A program made the position numbers and the translations under genes. This document shows positions 20,796 to 28,973 of a stretch of DNA of 64,000 nt, in pieces. A model generated the notes under the pieces. It had not been told where the DNA came from and made no database searches. It saw only the letters and a list, made by a program, of their open reading frames with translations. This DNA is from Gemmatimonadota bacterium. Its GTDB lineage: Bacteria > Gemmatimonadota > Gemmatimonadetes > Gemmatimonadales > GWC2-71-9. Position 1 is the first letter of the stretch; each line of letters starts with the position of its first letter. The stretch is from contig JADKJZ010000014.1 in NCBI GenBank assembly GCA_016720805.1, positions 930,001 through 994,000 on the forward strand, in the 5' to 3' direction.

Positions 20796-23276
20796 GTGCG
20801 GGATGCACTGCGCCGGGAAATCAGCGCCGCCGATGGCAACGAAGTCTCCTTCGTCGCCACGCTCGATACCGACCGGATCATCACGGCCGTCCGCGTCGTC
20901 GCGCGCGGCACCGTCGATCGCGTGCTCGCGCTTCCGGGCGTGGCGCGCGCCGGAGAGATGTTGCTGCACAACCATCCGAGCGGCCACCTCGAGCCGTCGA
21001 TGGCCGACCTCTCCGTCGCGGCCCGCGCGCACGATGACGGCATCGGCTTCGGGATCGTCGACAACACCGGGCAGCGACTGTACGTGGTGGTGGAGGTGCC
21101 GACCGCCCGCCTCGAGATCAAGCTCGACCCCTTCGAGGTGATCGAACAGCTCGGCGAGCACGGTCCGATCTCGAAGGAGCTGGGTGGCTACGAGGATCGG
21201 CGCAGCCAGCGCGACCTGGCCGCGCACCTCGTCGATGCCTACAACGATGGCGGCGTCTTGTTGCTGGAGGCGGGAACCGGCGTCGGCAAGTCGTTCGCCT
21301 ACCTGGTGCCGGCGCTGGCCTGGGCCAAGGCCAATGGCGAGCGCACCGTCATCTCGACCAACACGATCAACCTGCAGGAGCAGCTGGTCGGGAAGGATCT
21401 GCCATTGCTTGCCCGTGCGCTCGGCACGGCGGAACACACCCCGACCTTCGCCCTGCTCAAGGGCTGGCGCAACTACCTCTGCCGGGCCCGGCTCGAGACC
21501 GCCAGTGCGAGTCAGCAGTCGCTGCTGGAGGGCGATCGGTTGCAGGAGCTGCTCGACCTCACGGCATGGGCATCGCACACCGAGGACGGCACCCTCGCCG
21601 ACCTGCCGGCGCCACCGACCAGCGAAGTGTGGGACGAAGTGGCCGCCGAGGCCGACCTGTGCACGCGGCTGCAGTGCCGACATTTCGACAAGTGCTTTGT
21701 CTTCCGGGCACGGCGCCGCGCCGCGCAGGCAGACGTGGTGGTCGTCAACCACCACTTGCTCGCCGCCGACCTCGCCGTCCGCCAGGCGTCGGACAACTGG
21801 ATGGAAGCCGCGGTGCTGCCGGCCTACCAGCGGATCATCCTCGACGAAGCCCACCACCTCGAGGACGTCGCCGCGTCGCACCTCGGCGTGCAGGTGTCGA
21901 GTCGCGGCATTCGTCGACTGCTCAATCGGCTCGAGCGAAACGGCAAGGGCCTCGTGCCCTCGCTGCAGCGCGATCTCGCCACGGCCGACGACCTGCTCTC
22001 GCGCGCGTCGCTCGACCTGATCCGCGATCGACTCGCGCCGGCCGTGGCGGAGGCGCGCCGTGCCGCCGAGGGCCTGGTGCTGCGGCTCTTCGGCTTCCTG
22101 GAACAGCAGGGGAGCGGGCAAGTGCGGCTCGACGACACCTTCGGGTCGCAGGCGATCTGGACCGAGGGGTTGACCAACGAGCTCGAGGCGACCGTCCGCT
22201 CATTTCAATTGATTGCCGAGGTGACCGAGACGATCGCCGACCGCTTGGCGCAGGCCGAGGGGACCGAGCGTCGCGAGCAGTTGCTGATGGAGTGCCGTGG
22301 TGTCATCCGCCGCCTCGACTCCGCGGCGGACGGGCTGAACATCACGTTGCGTCCCGCGGTGGGCCGTCCGCCGGAAGTGCGCTGGATCGAACGGACCGGG
22401 CCCAAGGGGCAGGCGCTGCAGATGGCCGCGGTGCCACTCGACCTGGCACCCACGCTGCGCGCGCTGCTCTTCGACCGCGTGAAGACGGTGGCGCTCACGA
22501 GTGCCACGCTGGCCACCGGCGGCGACTTTTCCTTCCTCTCGTCGAGGATCGGCCTTGGTGGCAGTGATTCCCCGATCACGCTGGCCGAGGTGTTCCCGTC
22601 GCCGTTTGACTACGGCGCCCAATGCCTGCTCGGCGTGCCGGAGGATGTCCCCGATCCGCGCGAGGACGAGGCCGGCCACGACGCCGCCATCGTCGACGTG
22701 GTGCACGACCTCGCCTTCGCCGGCGATGGCGGCATCTTCGTGCTCTTTACGTCGCATGCGGCCCTGCGCCGCGCGGCGGTCACGCTGCGTTCGGTGCTGG
22801 GTGAACGATTCCCCATTCTGGTCCAGGGGGAGGGACAGCGCGACCACCTCCTGCGCCGATTCCGCGAGACCGGCAACGCCATCCTGCTGGGTACCGATTC
22901 CTTCTGGGAAGGCGTAGACGTGCCGGGTCGGGCGCTCCGCAGCCTCGTGCTGGCCAAGCTACCTTTCAAGGTTCCGGCGGAGCCGATCACTGCGGCCCGC
23001 CTGGAGCGGATCGCGGAGCAGGGCGAGGACGGCTTCTCCGGCTATCTGCTCCCGCACGCCGCGCTCAAGCTGAAGCAGGGCTTCGGCCGGCTGATCCGCA
23101 GCGCCCAGGACGTCGGCGTGGTGATCCTGCTCGACCGTCGTGTGGTGACGAAGCGGTATGGCATGATGTTGCTCGAGGGACTGCCGCCGGCCGACCGCGT
23201 GATCGGTCCCTGGAGCCAGGTGCGCAGCAAGTGTGAAGACTTCTTCGCCCGTCACGGGATCGGAGCGGCACCATGA
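20796..23276 (+). CDS. JAMM-domain/DinG-XPD-type helicase fusion
   Basis: 826 residues. The first 100 form a RadC/JAB-like domain with a complete JAMM metal site: E16, H58-x-H60, S68, D71 (HNHPSGHLEPSMAD). The rest is a DinG/XPD superfamily-2 helicase: Walker A GTGVGKS at 160-166, four Cys placed as in the Fe-S domain (NYLC, DLC, LQC, DKC), DEAH box LDEAHHLED at about 350, and motif VI QGFGRLIRSAQDVG near 765. DinG helicases unwind 5'-3' and resolve R-loops and replication blocks. The N-terminal JAMM part replaces the exonuclease domain seen in some DinG proteins. GTG at 20796 is used; CTG at 20772 would give the 4-base NTGA overlap common in this region. Confidence 0.9.
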   Translation: MRDALRREISAADGNEVSFVATLDTDRIITAVRVVARGTVDRVLALPGVARAGEMLLHNHPSGHLEPSMADLSVAARAHDDGIGFGIVDNTGQRLYVVVEVPTARLEIKLDPFEVIEQLGEHGPISKELGGYEDRRSQRDLAAHLVDAYNDGGVLLLEAGTGVGKSFAYLVPALAWAKANGERTVISTNTINLQEQLVGKDLPLLARALGTAEHTPTFALLKGWRNYLCRARLETASASQQSLLEGDRLQELLDLTAWASHTEDGTLADLPAPPTSEVWDEVAAEADLCTRLQCRHFDKCFVFRARRRAAQADVVVVNHHLLAADLAVRQASDNWMEAAVLPAYQRIILDEAHHLEDVAASHLGVQVSSRGIRRLLNRLERNGKGLVPSLQRDLATADDLLSRASLDLIRDRLAPAVAEARRAAEGLVLRLFGFLEQQGSGQVRLDDTFGSQAIWTEGLTNELEATVRSFQLIAEVTETIADRLAQAEGTERREQLLMECRGVIRRLDSAADGLNITLRPAVGRPPEVRWIERTGPKGQALQMAAVPLDLAPTLRALLFDRVKTVALTSATLATGGDFSFLSSRIGLGGSDSPITLAEVFPSPFDYGAQCLLGVPEDVPDPREDEAGHDAAIVDVVHDLAFAGDGGIFVLFTSHAALRRAAVTLRSVLGERFPILVQGEGQRDHLLRRFRETGNAILLGTDSFWEGVDVPGRALRSLVLAKLPFKVPAEPITAARLERIAEQGEDGFSGYLLPHAALKLKQGFGRLIRSAQDVGVVILLDRRVVTKRYGMMLLEGLPPADRVIGPWSQVRSKCEDFFARHGIGAAP

Positions 23277-23896
23277 TGGTGGTTCAACCGAGCAAGATCG
23301 TCTGCGTCGGTCGCAACTATGCGGCGCACGCCAAGGAACTCGGCAACGAGATCCCGAAGAATCCGATGCTCTTCTTCAAGCCACCCTCGGCGCTGCTCGC
23401 GCCGGGCGGTACGATTGTCATCCCGTCGGTCTCTCAGCAGGTGGAGTACGAGGCGGAGATCGGCGTGGTGATCGGGACGCGCGCCTCGAAGGTCTCGGCA
23501 GCCGACGCCATGCAGTATGTGCGCGGCTTCACCTGCGGCAACGACGTCACCTGTCGCGACCTGCAAAAGCCGGACGGCCAGTGGGGACGCGCCAAGGGAT
23601 TCGACACCTTCTGCCCGGTGGGGCCGGTGGTGGCCGAGGGTCTCGACTGGACCCGGCTCGAGGTGATCGGTCGGGTCAACGGGGAAGAGAGGCAGCGCGC
23701 CCCCGTGAGCGACATGATCTTCTCGATTCCGGTGCTGATCGAATACATCAGCGGCATCATGACCCTCGAACCCGGGGATCTCATCCTGACCGGAACACCG
23801 GAGGGTGTGGGGCGGCTCCACCCCGGGGACGTCGTTGAAGTCGAGATCCCCGGCGTGGGGATCCTGAGGAATACCGTGGCGGGAGGGGACGCATGA
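23273..23896 (+). CDS. Fumarylacetoacetate hydrolase family protein
   Basis: 207 residues, the short single-domain FAH fold. Metal ligands fit: E-x-E in VEYEAEIGVVIG and the Asp in FTCGNDVTCRDLQ. Other family motifs are IVCVGRNYAAHAKE, FDTFCPVGP, and GDLILTGTPEGVG. Members act as acylpyruvate hydrolases, oxaloacetate decarboxylases or hydratases on 2-oxo acids; the substrate cannot be told here. It overlaps the helicase and the aminotransferase genes by 4 bases each. Confidence 0.93.
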   Translation: MMVVQPSKIVCVGRNYAAHAKELGNEIPKNPMLFFKPPSALLAPGGTIVIPSVSQQVEYEAEIGVVIGTRASKVSAADAMQYVRGFTCGNDVTCRDLQKPDGQWGRAKGFDTFCPVGPVVAEGLDWTRLEVIGRVNGEERQRAPVSDMIFSIPVLIEYISGIMTLEPGDLILTGTPEGVGRLHPGDVVEVEIPGVGILRNTVAGGDA

Positions 23897-25089
23897 TTCA
23901 GATCAGCGATCGGGTCGGACAACTGCCGGGATATCCTCTCGCGAAGATCCCGACCATCAAGCGTCGCCTCATCGAGGCCGGCGTCGATGTGATCGACCTG
24001 GGTGCGGGCGATGCGGATGGCCCGCCGCCCAAGGCGGTGGTTGATGCCTTGAAGGCCGCGCTCGACGTCACGGCCAATCACAAGTACGGATTCCAGCAGG
24101 GGCTCCCCGCCTACCGTGAAGCGGCGGTGCGCTGGGTGGAGCGCCGCTTCGGCCAGCGATTCGATGCTTACACGGAAATGCTGCCGTTGATTGGCTCGAA
24201 GGAAGGACTCTCGCACCTGCCGATGGCGGTGTGCAATCCTGGTGACGTCGCGATCATTCCGGAGCCCGGCTATCAGGCCTACATCGGCGGTTCAATGCTC
24301 GCCGGTGCGGAACCGGTGGTCGTGCCGCTTCGCCCCGAGCACAACTTCCTGGTGGAGCTCGACACCCTCCCCGAGGAGACGCTGCGTCGGGCGAAGGTGG
24401 TGTTCGTGAACTACCCGAACAACCCGACCGCCGCCGTGGCGTCGCGCGAATATCTCCAGCGCCTGGTCGCGGCGTGCCGTCGCCACGATATCGTCCTGGC
24501 GTACGACAACCCGTACTGCGACCTGACCTTCGACGGTTACGTGGCACCGAGCATCTTCGAGATCGAGGGCGCGCGCGACGTCGCCGTCGAGTACTTCTCG
24601 CTGTCGAAGTCGTTCCAGATGACGGGGTGGCGTCTCGGCTTCGTGGTCGGGCGCTCGGAGCTGATCACCGCGCTCACGAAGGTGAAGAGCTACGTCGATA
24701 CCGGGCCGTTCCTGGCGTTGCAGGCCGCGGGCGCGTGGACGCTGGACCACGCCGAGGAGCTGGTGAAGCCGATCGTGGCGGAGCTCCAGGTGCGTCGCGA
24801 TGCCGCCGTCGAGGCGCTCCGGGCGCAGGGATTCACGGTCGAGGTGCCGATCGCCGCGATGTACCTCTGGATTCCGTTGCCCCCGGGGATCGCGTCGGCG
24901 GATTTCTCGACCCGCGCGCTGGAGGAGGAGGGCGTCGTGACGATGGCGGGGAGCGGCTTTGGTCCGGGAGGCGAGGGCTTCTTCCGGATTGCCCTCACGC
25001 AGCCTGCGCCGCGGATCCGGGAAGCGGTGACGCGTCTTGGGCGCACCCTCGCGGCGTGCCGGGACGCGGTTGCTCTCGCCCAGGGCTGA
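23893..25089 (+). CDS. PLP aminotransferase, LL-diaminopimelate/succinyl-DAP aminotransferase-like
   Basis: 398 residues, fold-type I. Motifs: IDLGAGDADGPPPKAV, KYGFQQGLPAYREA, GSKEGLSHLPMAVCNPGD, NYPNNPTAAVA, AYDNPYCDLTFDG and the PLP lysine in SLSKSFQMTGWRLGF. The overall pattern is that of DapL/DapC-type aminotransferases. The window also holds dapD and dapE of the succinylase route but no other DapC candidate, so N-succinyl-DAP aminotransferase (DapC) is a reasonable alternative to DapL. The distance from the dap operon and the FAH partner leave a different amino acid substrate possible. Confidence 0.85.
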   Translation: MIQISDRVGQLPGYPLAKIPTIKRRLIEAGVDVIDLGAGDADGPPPKAVVDALKAALDVTANHKYGFQQGLPAYREAAVRWVERRFGQRFDAYTEMLPLIGSKEGLSHLPMAVCNPGDVAIIPEPGYQAYIGGSMLAGAEPVVVPLRPEHNFLVELDTLPEETLRRAKVVFVNYPNNPTAAVASREYLQRLVAACRRHDIVLAYDNPYCDLTFDGYVAPSIFEIEGARDVAVEYFSLSKSFQMTGWRLGFVVGRSELITALTKVKSYVDTGPFLALQAAGAWTLDHAEELVKPIVAELQVRRDAAVEALRAQGFTVEVPIAAMYLWIPLPPGIASADFSTRALEEEGVVTMAGSGFGPGGEGFFRIALTQPAPRIREAVTRLGRTLAACRDAVALAQG

Positions 25090-25975
25090 GCGGGCGTTTC
25101 AACTCGCCCCCATCGCGCCGGCGGGATGGGGGCTCTGGCTGATCGCAGGGATGGCGCACCTCGCCGTGCTGGTCGGGTGGCAATGGAGCCTGCTGGATTC
25201 CGCCGAGCGCGCGGCGTCGCCGTTGTTGGCCCCGATGGCCACGACGGTGATGCGGCCGGATCCAGTGCCGATGCGGTACCGTCCGATCGCGCTCGCGCCG
25301 GTGACGCCGCGCGGGATGGTGCAGCGTGCGCCGAGGGCGTCCCCCGCCGTCGTCGCGCCCCCCGCGAGCCGACCGCCTGCGGTCGTGGCCGTCGCCCCGC
25401 CGAGTGCGCCGGGTGACACGGGACGCATCGCGCCCGCCGCGGCGCCGACGCCGGTCGTTGCCGCGGCGCCATCCCCCCGATCGCCGCTGACACCAGCGTA
25501 CGGGAGTGGTCGCCTCTGGGTCCAGCCGTTGCCGATGTCGCCGCGCGAAATTGCGGCGACGCTCGCGGGGAAGTCGATGGACGAGGTGGCCGACTCGCTG
25601 GTGGCGGTCATGGTCCAGCAGTACATCGATGCCCTGGCGGCGGAGCGGGCCAATCCGGCGAATCGGCCACCGTCGTGGACGACCACCATCGGCGGCAAGA
25701 AGGTCGGCATCGACGGCCAGTGGATCTACATCGGCCCGATCAAGTTGCCGACGGCGCTGCTGGGGCTCCTGCCGATCAACATGCAGGGGAACCCGACGCA
25801 GGCGGAGATGAACAAGCGGCTCAACGCGATGCGCGAGGACCTCTTCTTCGCGGCGCGTCGGGCCGCCACCCTCGAGGAGTTCAAGAAGAACGTGGCCGAA
25901 CTTCGGAAGCAGAAGCAGTACGAATACGACCTGCGCAAGGCGCAGCGGACCCTGCCCGACAGCGGGAGGCCGTGA
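25037..25975 (+). CDS. Single-pass membrane protein with Pro/Ala linker, unknown
   Basis: Up to 312 residues. One hydrophobic helix (WGLWLIAGMAHLAVLVGW) near the N-terminus is followed by about 110 residues of Pro/Ala/Val low-complexity sequence, then a conserved-looking globular part (MSPREIAATLAGKSMDEVADSL, GGKKVGIDGQWIYIGPIKLP) and a charged helix to the end. This TonB-like architecture suggests a linker spanning the periplasm, but no TonB C-terminal domain is visible. The start is uncertain: TTG at 25037 overlaps the aminotransferase by 53 bases; TTG at 25070 is an alternative. I do not recognise the family. Confidence 0.65.
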   Translation: MGAPSRRAGTRLLSPRAERAFQLAPIAPAGWGLWLIAGMAHLAVLVGWQWSLLDSAERAASPLLAPMATTVMRPDPVPMRYRPIALAPVTPRGMVQRAPRASPAVVAPPASRPPAVVAVAPPSAPGDTGRIAPAAAPTPVVAAAPSPRSPLTPAYGSGRLWVQPLPMSPREIAATLAGKSMDEVADSLVAVMVQQYIDALAAERANPANRPPSWTTTIGGKKVGIDGQWIYIGPIKLPTALLGLLPINMQGNPTQAEMNKRLNAMREDLFFAARRAATLEEFKKNVAELRKQKQYEYDLRKAQRTLPDSGRP

Positions 25976-26418
25976 TGAAGCTCGTGGATGCGGCCGAGAC
26001 CGTCGCGGTCGTTGTGGCGGCTTCGCTCGACGCCGAGTCGCCGGATCGGCTGGTGGCCCTCGCCCTGCAGCGCGAAATCGGCACCCGCGGGGCGGGGCAT
26101 CCGTACCGACGTGCCGTGCTGATGAGTGACCAGGCGTGGTTCGAGACCCCCCTCTTTCACACCGCCCCGACGATCGCGGTCGGCGGCCCCGGTGTGAATG
26201 GCGTCTCGGCGCGATTCGGGCAGGAACTCCCGACCGTCTGGACCGCCGACGATCGCTCCCTGATCCAGGCGGAGTTTCGTGAGTCGGTGCCTCGCGTCAC
26301 TCTGTGGGGCATGGACGCTGCCGCGACCGCGGCTGCCGTCGACGCGTTCATCGCGCGCGGATGGCTCGATGAATTCCTGGACCGCTGCTGGCGCTTCCGC
26401 GCCGGAACCTTCGCCTGA
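25975..26418 (+). CDS. Conserved-looking protein of unknown function
   Basis: 147 residues, soluble, no signal peptide. The sequence alternates strands and helices, with a Gly-rich turn (IAVGGPGVNGVSARFG) and a C-terminal helix AAAVDAFIARGWLDEFLDRCWRF. Its ATG shares the last base of the preceding gene's stop codon (TGATG), so the two unknown genes are probably a translationally coupled pair. No known family or active site is recognisable. Confidence 0.7.
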   Translation: MKLVDAAETVAVVVAASLDAESPDRLVALALQREIGTRGAGHPYRRAVLMSDQAWFETPLFHTAPTIAVGGPGVNGVSARFGQELPTVWTADDRSLIQAEFRESVPRVTLWGMDAAATAAAVDAFIARGWLDEFLDRCWRFRAGTFA

Positions 26419-26426
26419 GGCTCCTG

Positions 26427-28163
26427 ATGCGTCATCGTCTTGTTCCGTTCGTGGCTCTACTCGCACTCCCCGCCGCCCTCGCGGCCCAAGGCACGAAGCG
26501 GTCGGCGGTGCCGTCAGCGTTCGCGCCGACCACCACCGCCGTCGCGCGTGAGCTCTCGGGCCCCAAGGCCCTCGCGACGGTGGCGTTCGTCGAGCAGTTC
26601 TATCGCTTGCCGGGGAATCGCGGCTTCAACGCCTCGATTGATACCGTCGCCGCCTTGCTGCGACAGGCGGGCTACGTCGACGAGGCGGCCGCCAAGTCGA
26701 CCGATCGGCTGACCTACCGGATCGAGTCTCGACCGATGACGGCCCCGGCCTGGTCGCCGCTGGATGGCTCGCTGACGATCGTCGGCCGAGCCAAGCCGCT
26801 GCTGACCTGGGCGGGGAATCACAACATGCTCGCGGCCAATTCCTGGCCGACCCCGGCGGGTGGCGTGCGCGCCGCGGTCGTCGATGTTGGCGCCGGGGCC
26901 GACGCCGACTTCGCCAAGGTCGACGTGAAGGGGAAGATCGTCTTCGGCGAGGGCAATGCGCGCACGCTCTTCACCCGGGCGATGCAGCGCGGTGCGCTCG
27001 GCGTGATCGCGCCGCAGAAGCTGCCGGCGTTCAACCAGCAGTCGAAGAACGTCAACTCGATCCAGTTCTCCGGCGTGTCGCGTGACACCGTGAACAAGGG
27101 ATTCCTGATCTACCTCTCGGCGGCGGCGCGAGACTCCATCAAGGCGGCGCTCGCGGCGGGGGCGCTCGAGGTGCAGGCCACGGTGCAGGCGGTCTTCGAT
27201 GTGGCGCCGGAGCGGACCCTCGTGGCCGAGATTCGTGGTGCGGTGCGACCGACTGAGCGCTTCGTATACTCTGCCCACGTGCAGGAACCAGGGGCGAACG
27301 ACAATGCCTCCGGGGTCGGGTTGCTGGCGGAGATGGCGCGGACGGCTGCGGTCCTGGTCAAGGGCGGGCGAGCGAATCCCGCCCGGACGATGACCTTCCT
27401 CTGGGGCGACGAGATCCGTGCCACGGCGCGCTATCTCTCCGAGGACAGCACCCGTCGTGCGGGGGTGAAGTGGGGAATGTCGCTCGACATGGTGGGCGAG
27501 AACACCGCCTTGACCGGCGGCAGCTTCCTGATCGAAAAGATGAAGGATCCGTCGGCGGTCTGGGTGCGCGGCGAAGACCAGCACACCGAATGGGGAAGCT
27601 CGACCGTTCGTCAGGTCGACATCTGGCCGCATTTCCTCAATGACTTCTCACGGCAGCGCTGTCTCGACCGCGCTGCGACCACCGGCTGGGTGGTGAAGGC
27701 GAATCCGTTCGAGGGAGGCAGCGACCACACGCCCTTCCTGAGCAACAAGATTCCGGCGGTGCTCTTCTGGCACTTCACCGACCAGTACTACCACACCGAT
27801 CGGGACCGGATCGAGATGGTGAGCGCCACCACGCTGGGCAACGTCGGCAACTGCGCGTTGACGACCGGCCTCCTGTTGACGGCAGGCTCGGAGGCCGTGG
27901 CCGGCGATGCGCTGGCGGAGCTGGTCACCGTGGCGATGCAGGAGTTGCGCACGCAGGCCGCGCTCTCGCGCGCAGCAGTGCAGCAAGGTGGCGATGCCGC
28001 CGCGGAACGGAAGATCGTCGAGGCATGGCGCGACTATTACGTCGCCGCATTGCCGACAGTGCAGGAACTTGCGGTCGGCGGCAACGGGCTTGCCGCACAG
28101 GTTGCCGCAGGCCAGGCGCGCGTGCGCGCGGTCGCCGATGAGGTGCTGGCCACGATCAAGTAG
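26427..28163 (+). CDS. Secreted M28 family metallopeptidase with PA domain
   Basis: 578 residues. The signal peptide ends at ALAAQ. A protease-associated segment lies at about 150-280 (VDVGAGADADFAKVDVKGKIVFGEGN). The catalytic part includes YSAHVQEPGANDNASGVGLL (His and bridging Asp), FLWGDEIRA (acidic pair), LDMVGEN, and EGGSDHTPF with a late metal His. M28 enzymes are two-zinc aminopeptidases; the first motif has HVQE instead of the usual HxD, so one ligand position is unusual. It should act in the periplasm or outside the cell. It is followed by a hairpin with a short T-run. Confidence 0.88.
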   Translation: MRHRLVPFVALLALPAALAAQGTKRSAVPSAFAPTTTAVARELSGPKALATVAFVEQFYRLPGNRGFNASIDTVAALLRQAGYVDEAAAKSTDRLTYRIESRPMTAPAWSPLDGSLTIVGRAKPLLTWAGNHNMLAANSWPTPAGGVRAAVVDVGAGADADFAKVDVKGKIVFGEGNARTLFTRAMQRGALGVIAPQKLPAFNQQSKNVNSIQFSGVSRDTVNKGFLIYLSAAARDSIKAALAAGALEVQATVQAVFDVAPERTLVAEIRGAVRPTERFVYSAHVQEPGANDNASGVGLLAEMARTAAVLVKGGRANPARTMTFLWGDEIRATARYLSEDSTRRAGVKWGMSLDMVGENTALTGGSFLIEKMKDPSAVWVRGEDQHTEWGSSTVRQVDIWPHFLNDFSRQRCLDRAATTGWVVKANPFEGGSDHTPFLSNKIPAVLFWHFTDQYYHTDRDRIEMVSATTLGNVGNCALTTGLLLTAGSEAVAGDALAELVTVAMQELRTQAALSRAAVQQGGDAAAERKIVEAWRDYYVAALPTVQELAVGGNGLAAQVAAGQARVRAVADEVLATIK

Positions 28164-28191
28164 GGGAGCAAAAGAGTCCGGATTCCGCATG

Positions 28192-28220
28192 CGAGCGCGC
28201 TTGGATGGTGCGCTCGTTTT
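28192..28220 (+). terminator. Probable intrinsic terminator after the M28 peptidase gene
   Basis: CGAGCGC (28192-28198) pairs with GCGCTCG (28210-28216) across an 11-base loop and is followed by TTTT. The short stem and T-run make it moderate in strength. Confidence 0.55.
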
Positions 28221-28229
28221 GCGTATGCT
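28201..28229 (+). promoter_or_regulatory. Candidate promoter for the OmpW-like gene
   Basis: TTGGAT at 28201-28206 and TATGCT at 28224-28229 are separated by 17 bases, the ideal sigma-70 spacing. They lie 38 bases upstream of the OmpW-like ATG, which has CAGGAG as its ribosome binding site. The -35 overlaps the loop of the preceding hairpin. This is a pattern match only. Confidence 0.4.
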
Positions 28230-28266
28230 TCAGTCCCCCGAGTGGAACCAGACCAGGAGTCTTGGC

Positions 28267-28896
28267 ATGCGTTCGCTCCGTTCGTTGCTGTTCACGCTCG
28301 CGTTGGTTGCCGTCGCCGTGCCGGCCTCGGCTCAGTCCAAGGAAGGCCCGTGGCTGTTGCGCGTGCGCGCCCTCTCCCTCACGCCGGCCGACAAGTCCGA
28401 CGCGATTCCGTCCCTGAACGTTCCGGCTGATGCCATCACCGTCAGCTCGAAGGTCTTTCCCGAACTCGACATCGCGTATTTCCTGACGTCGAACATCGCG
28501 GCTGAATTGGTGCTGACCTATCCGCAGCAGCATGATGTCGAACTCAGCGGCACCAAGATCGGCACCTTCAAGCACCTCCCGCCGACGCTCATGCTCCAGT
28601 ACCACTTCCTTCCGGCCGGGGCCATTCGCCCGTACGTCGGGGTCGGTGGCAATCTCACCCTGATTTCGAAGGTGGACCTGAACGTGCCGGGCGTCGGCCC
28701 GCTCGATCTCGAGAGCAGCTCGATCGGTGGTGCCGCCCAGGTTGGCGCGGACGTGCGCCTCTCGCCGGGGTTCTTCCTGAACCTCGACGCCAAGAAAGTC
28801 ATGATCGGCTCGGATGTGACCGCTGGCGGCAACAAGGTCTCGGCCGTCAAGGTCGATCCGTGGCTGCTGAGCGTGGGTATCGGTCGTCGCTTCTAG
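28267..28896 (+). CDS. OmpW family outer membrane protein
   Basis: 209 residues. The signal peptide ends at PASAQ. The mature sequence has alternating strands with WLLRVRALSLTP at the start, IAAELVLTYPQQHDV, LPPTLMLQYHFLP, IRPYVGVGGNLTLI and a C-terminal WLLSVGIGRRF ending in Phe, the outer-membrane assembly signal. OmpW proteins are eight-stranded beta barrels with a hydrophobic channel. It is a single-gene unit between a terminator upstream and a hairpin downstream. Confidence 0.93.
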   Translation: MRSLRSLLFTLALVAVAVPASAQSKEGPWLLRVRALSLTPADKSDAIPSLNVPADAITVSSKVFPELDIAYFLTSNIAAELVLTYPQQHDVELSGTKIGTFKHLPPTLMLQYHFLPAGAIRPYVGVGGNLTLISKVDLNVPGVGPLDLESSSIGGAAQVGADVRLSPGFFLNLDAKKVMIGSDVTAGGNKVSAVKVDPWLLSVGIGRRF

Positions 28897-28923
28897 TCGG
28901 CACCGATCCACTCGCGTCACGCA

Positions 28924-28949
28924 GACGGGGCCCTCGCGGGCCCCGTCTT
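28924..28949 (+). terminator. Hairpin between convergent OmpW-like and gltX genes
   Basis: Perfect 10-bp stem GACGGGGCCC (28924-28933) and GGGCCCCGTC (28938-28947) with a TCGC loop. Only TT follows, so it may act as a weak or bidirectional terminator between the convergent genes. Confidence 0.6.
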
Positions 28950-28973
28950 GGTGTACCAGGAGAAGGTGTCCGG

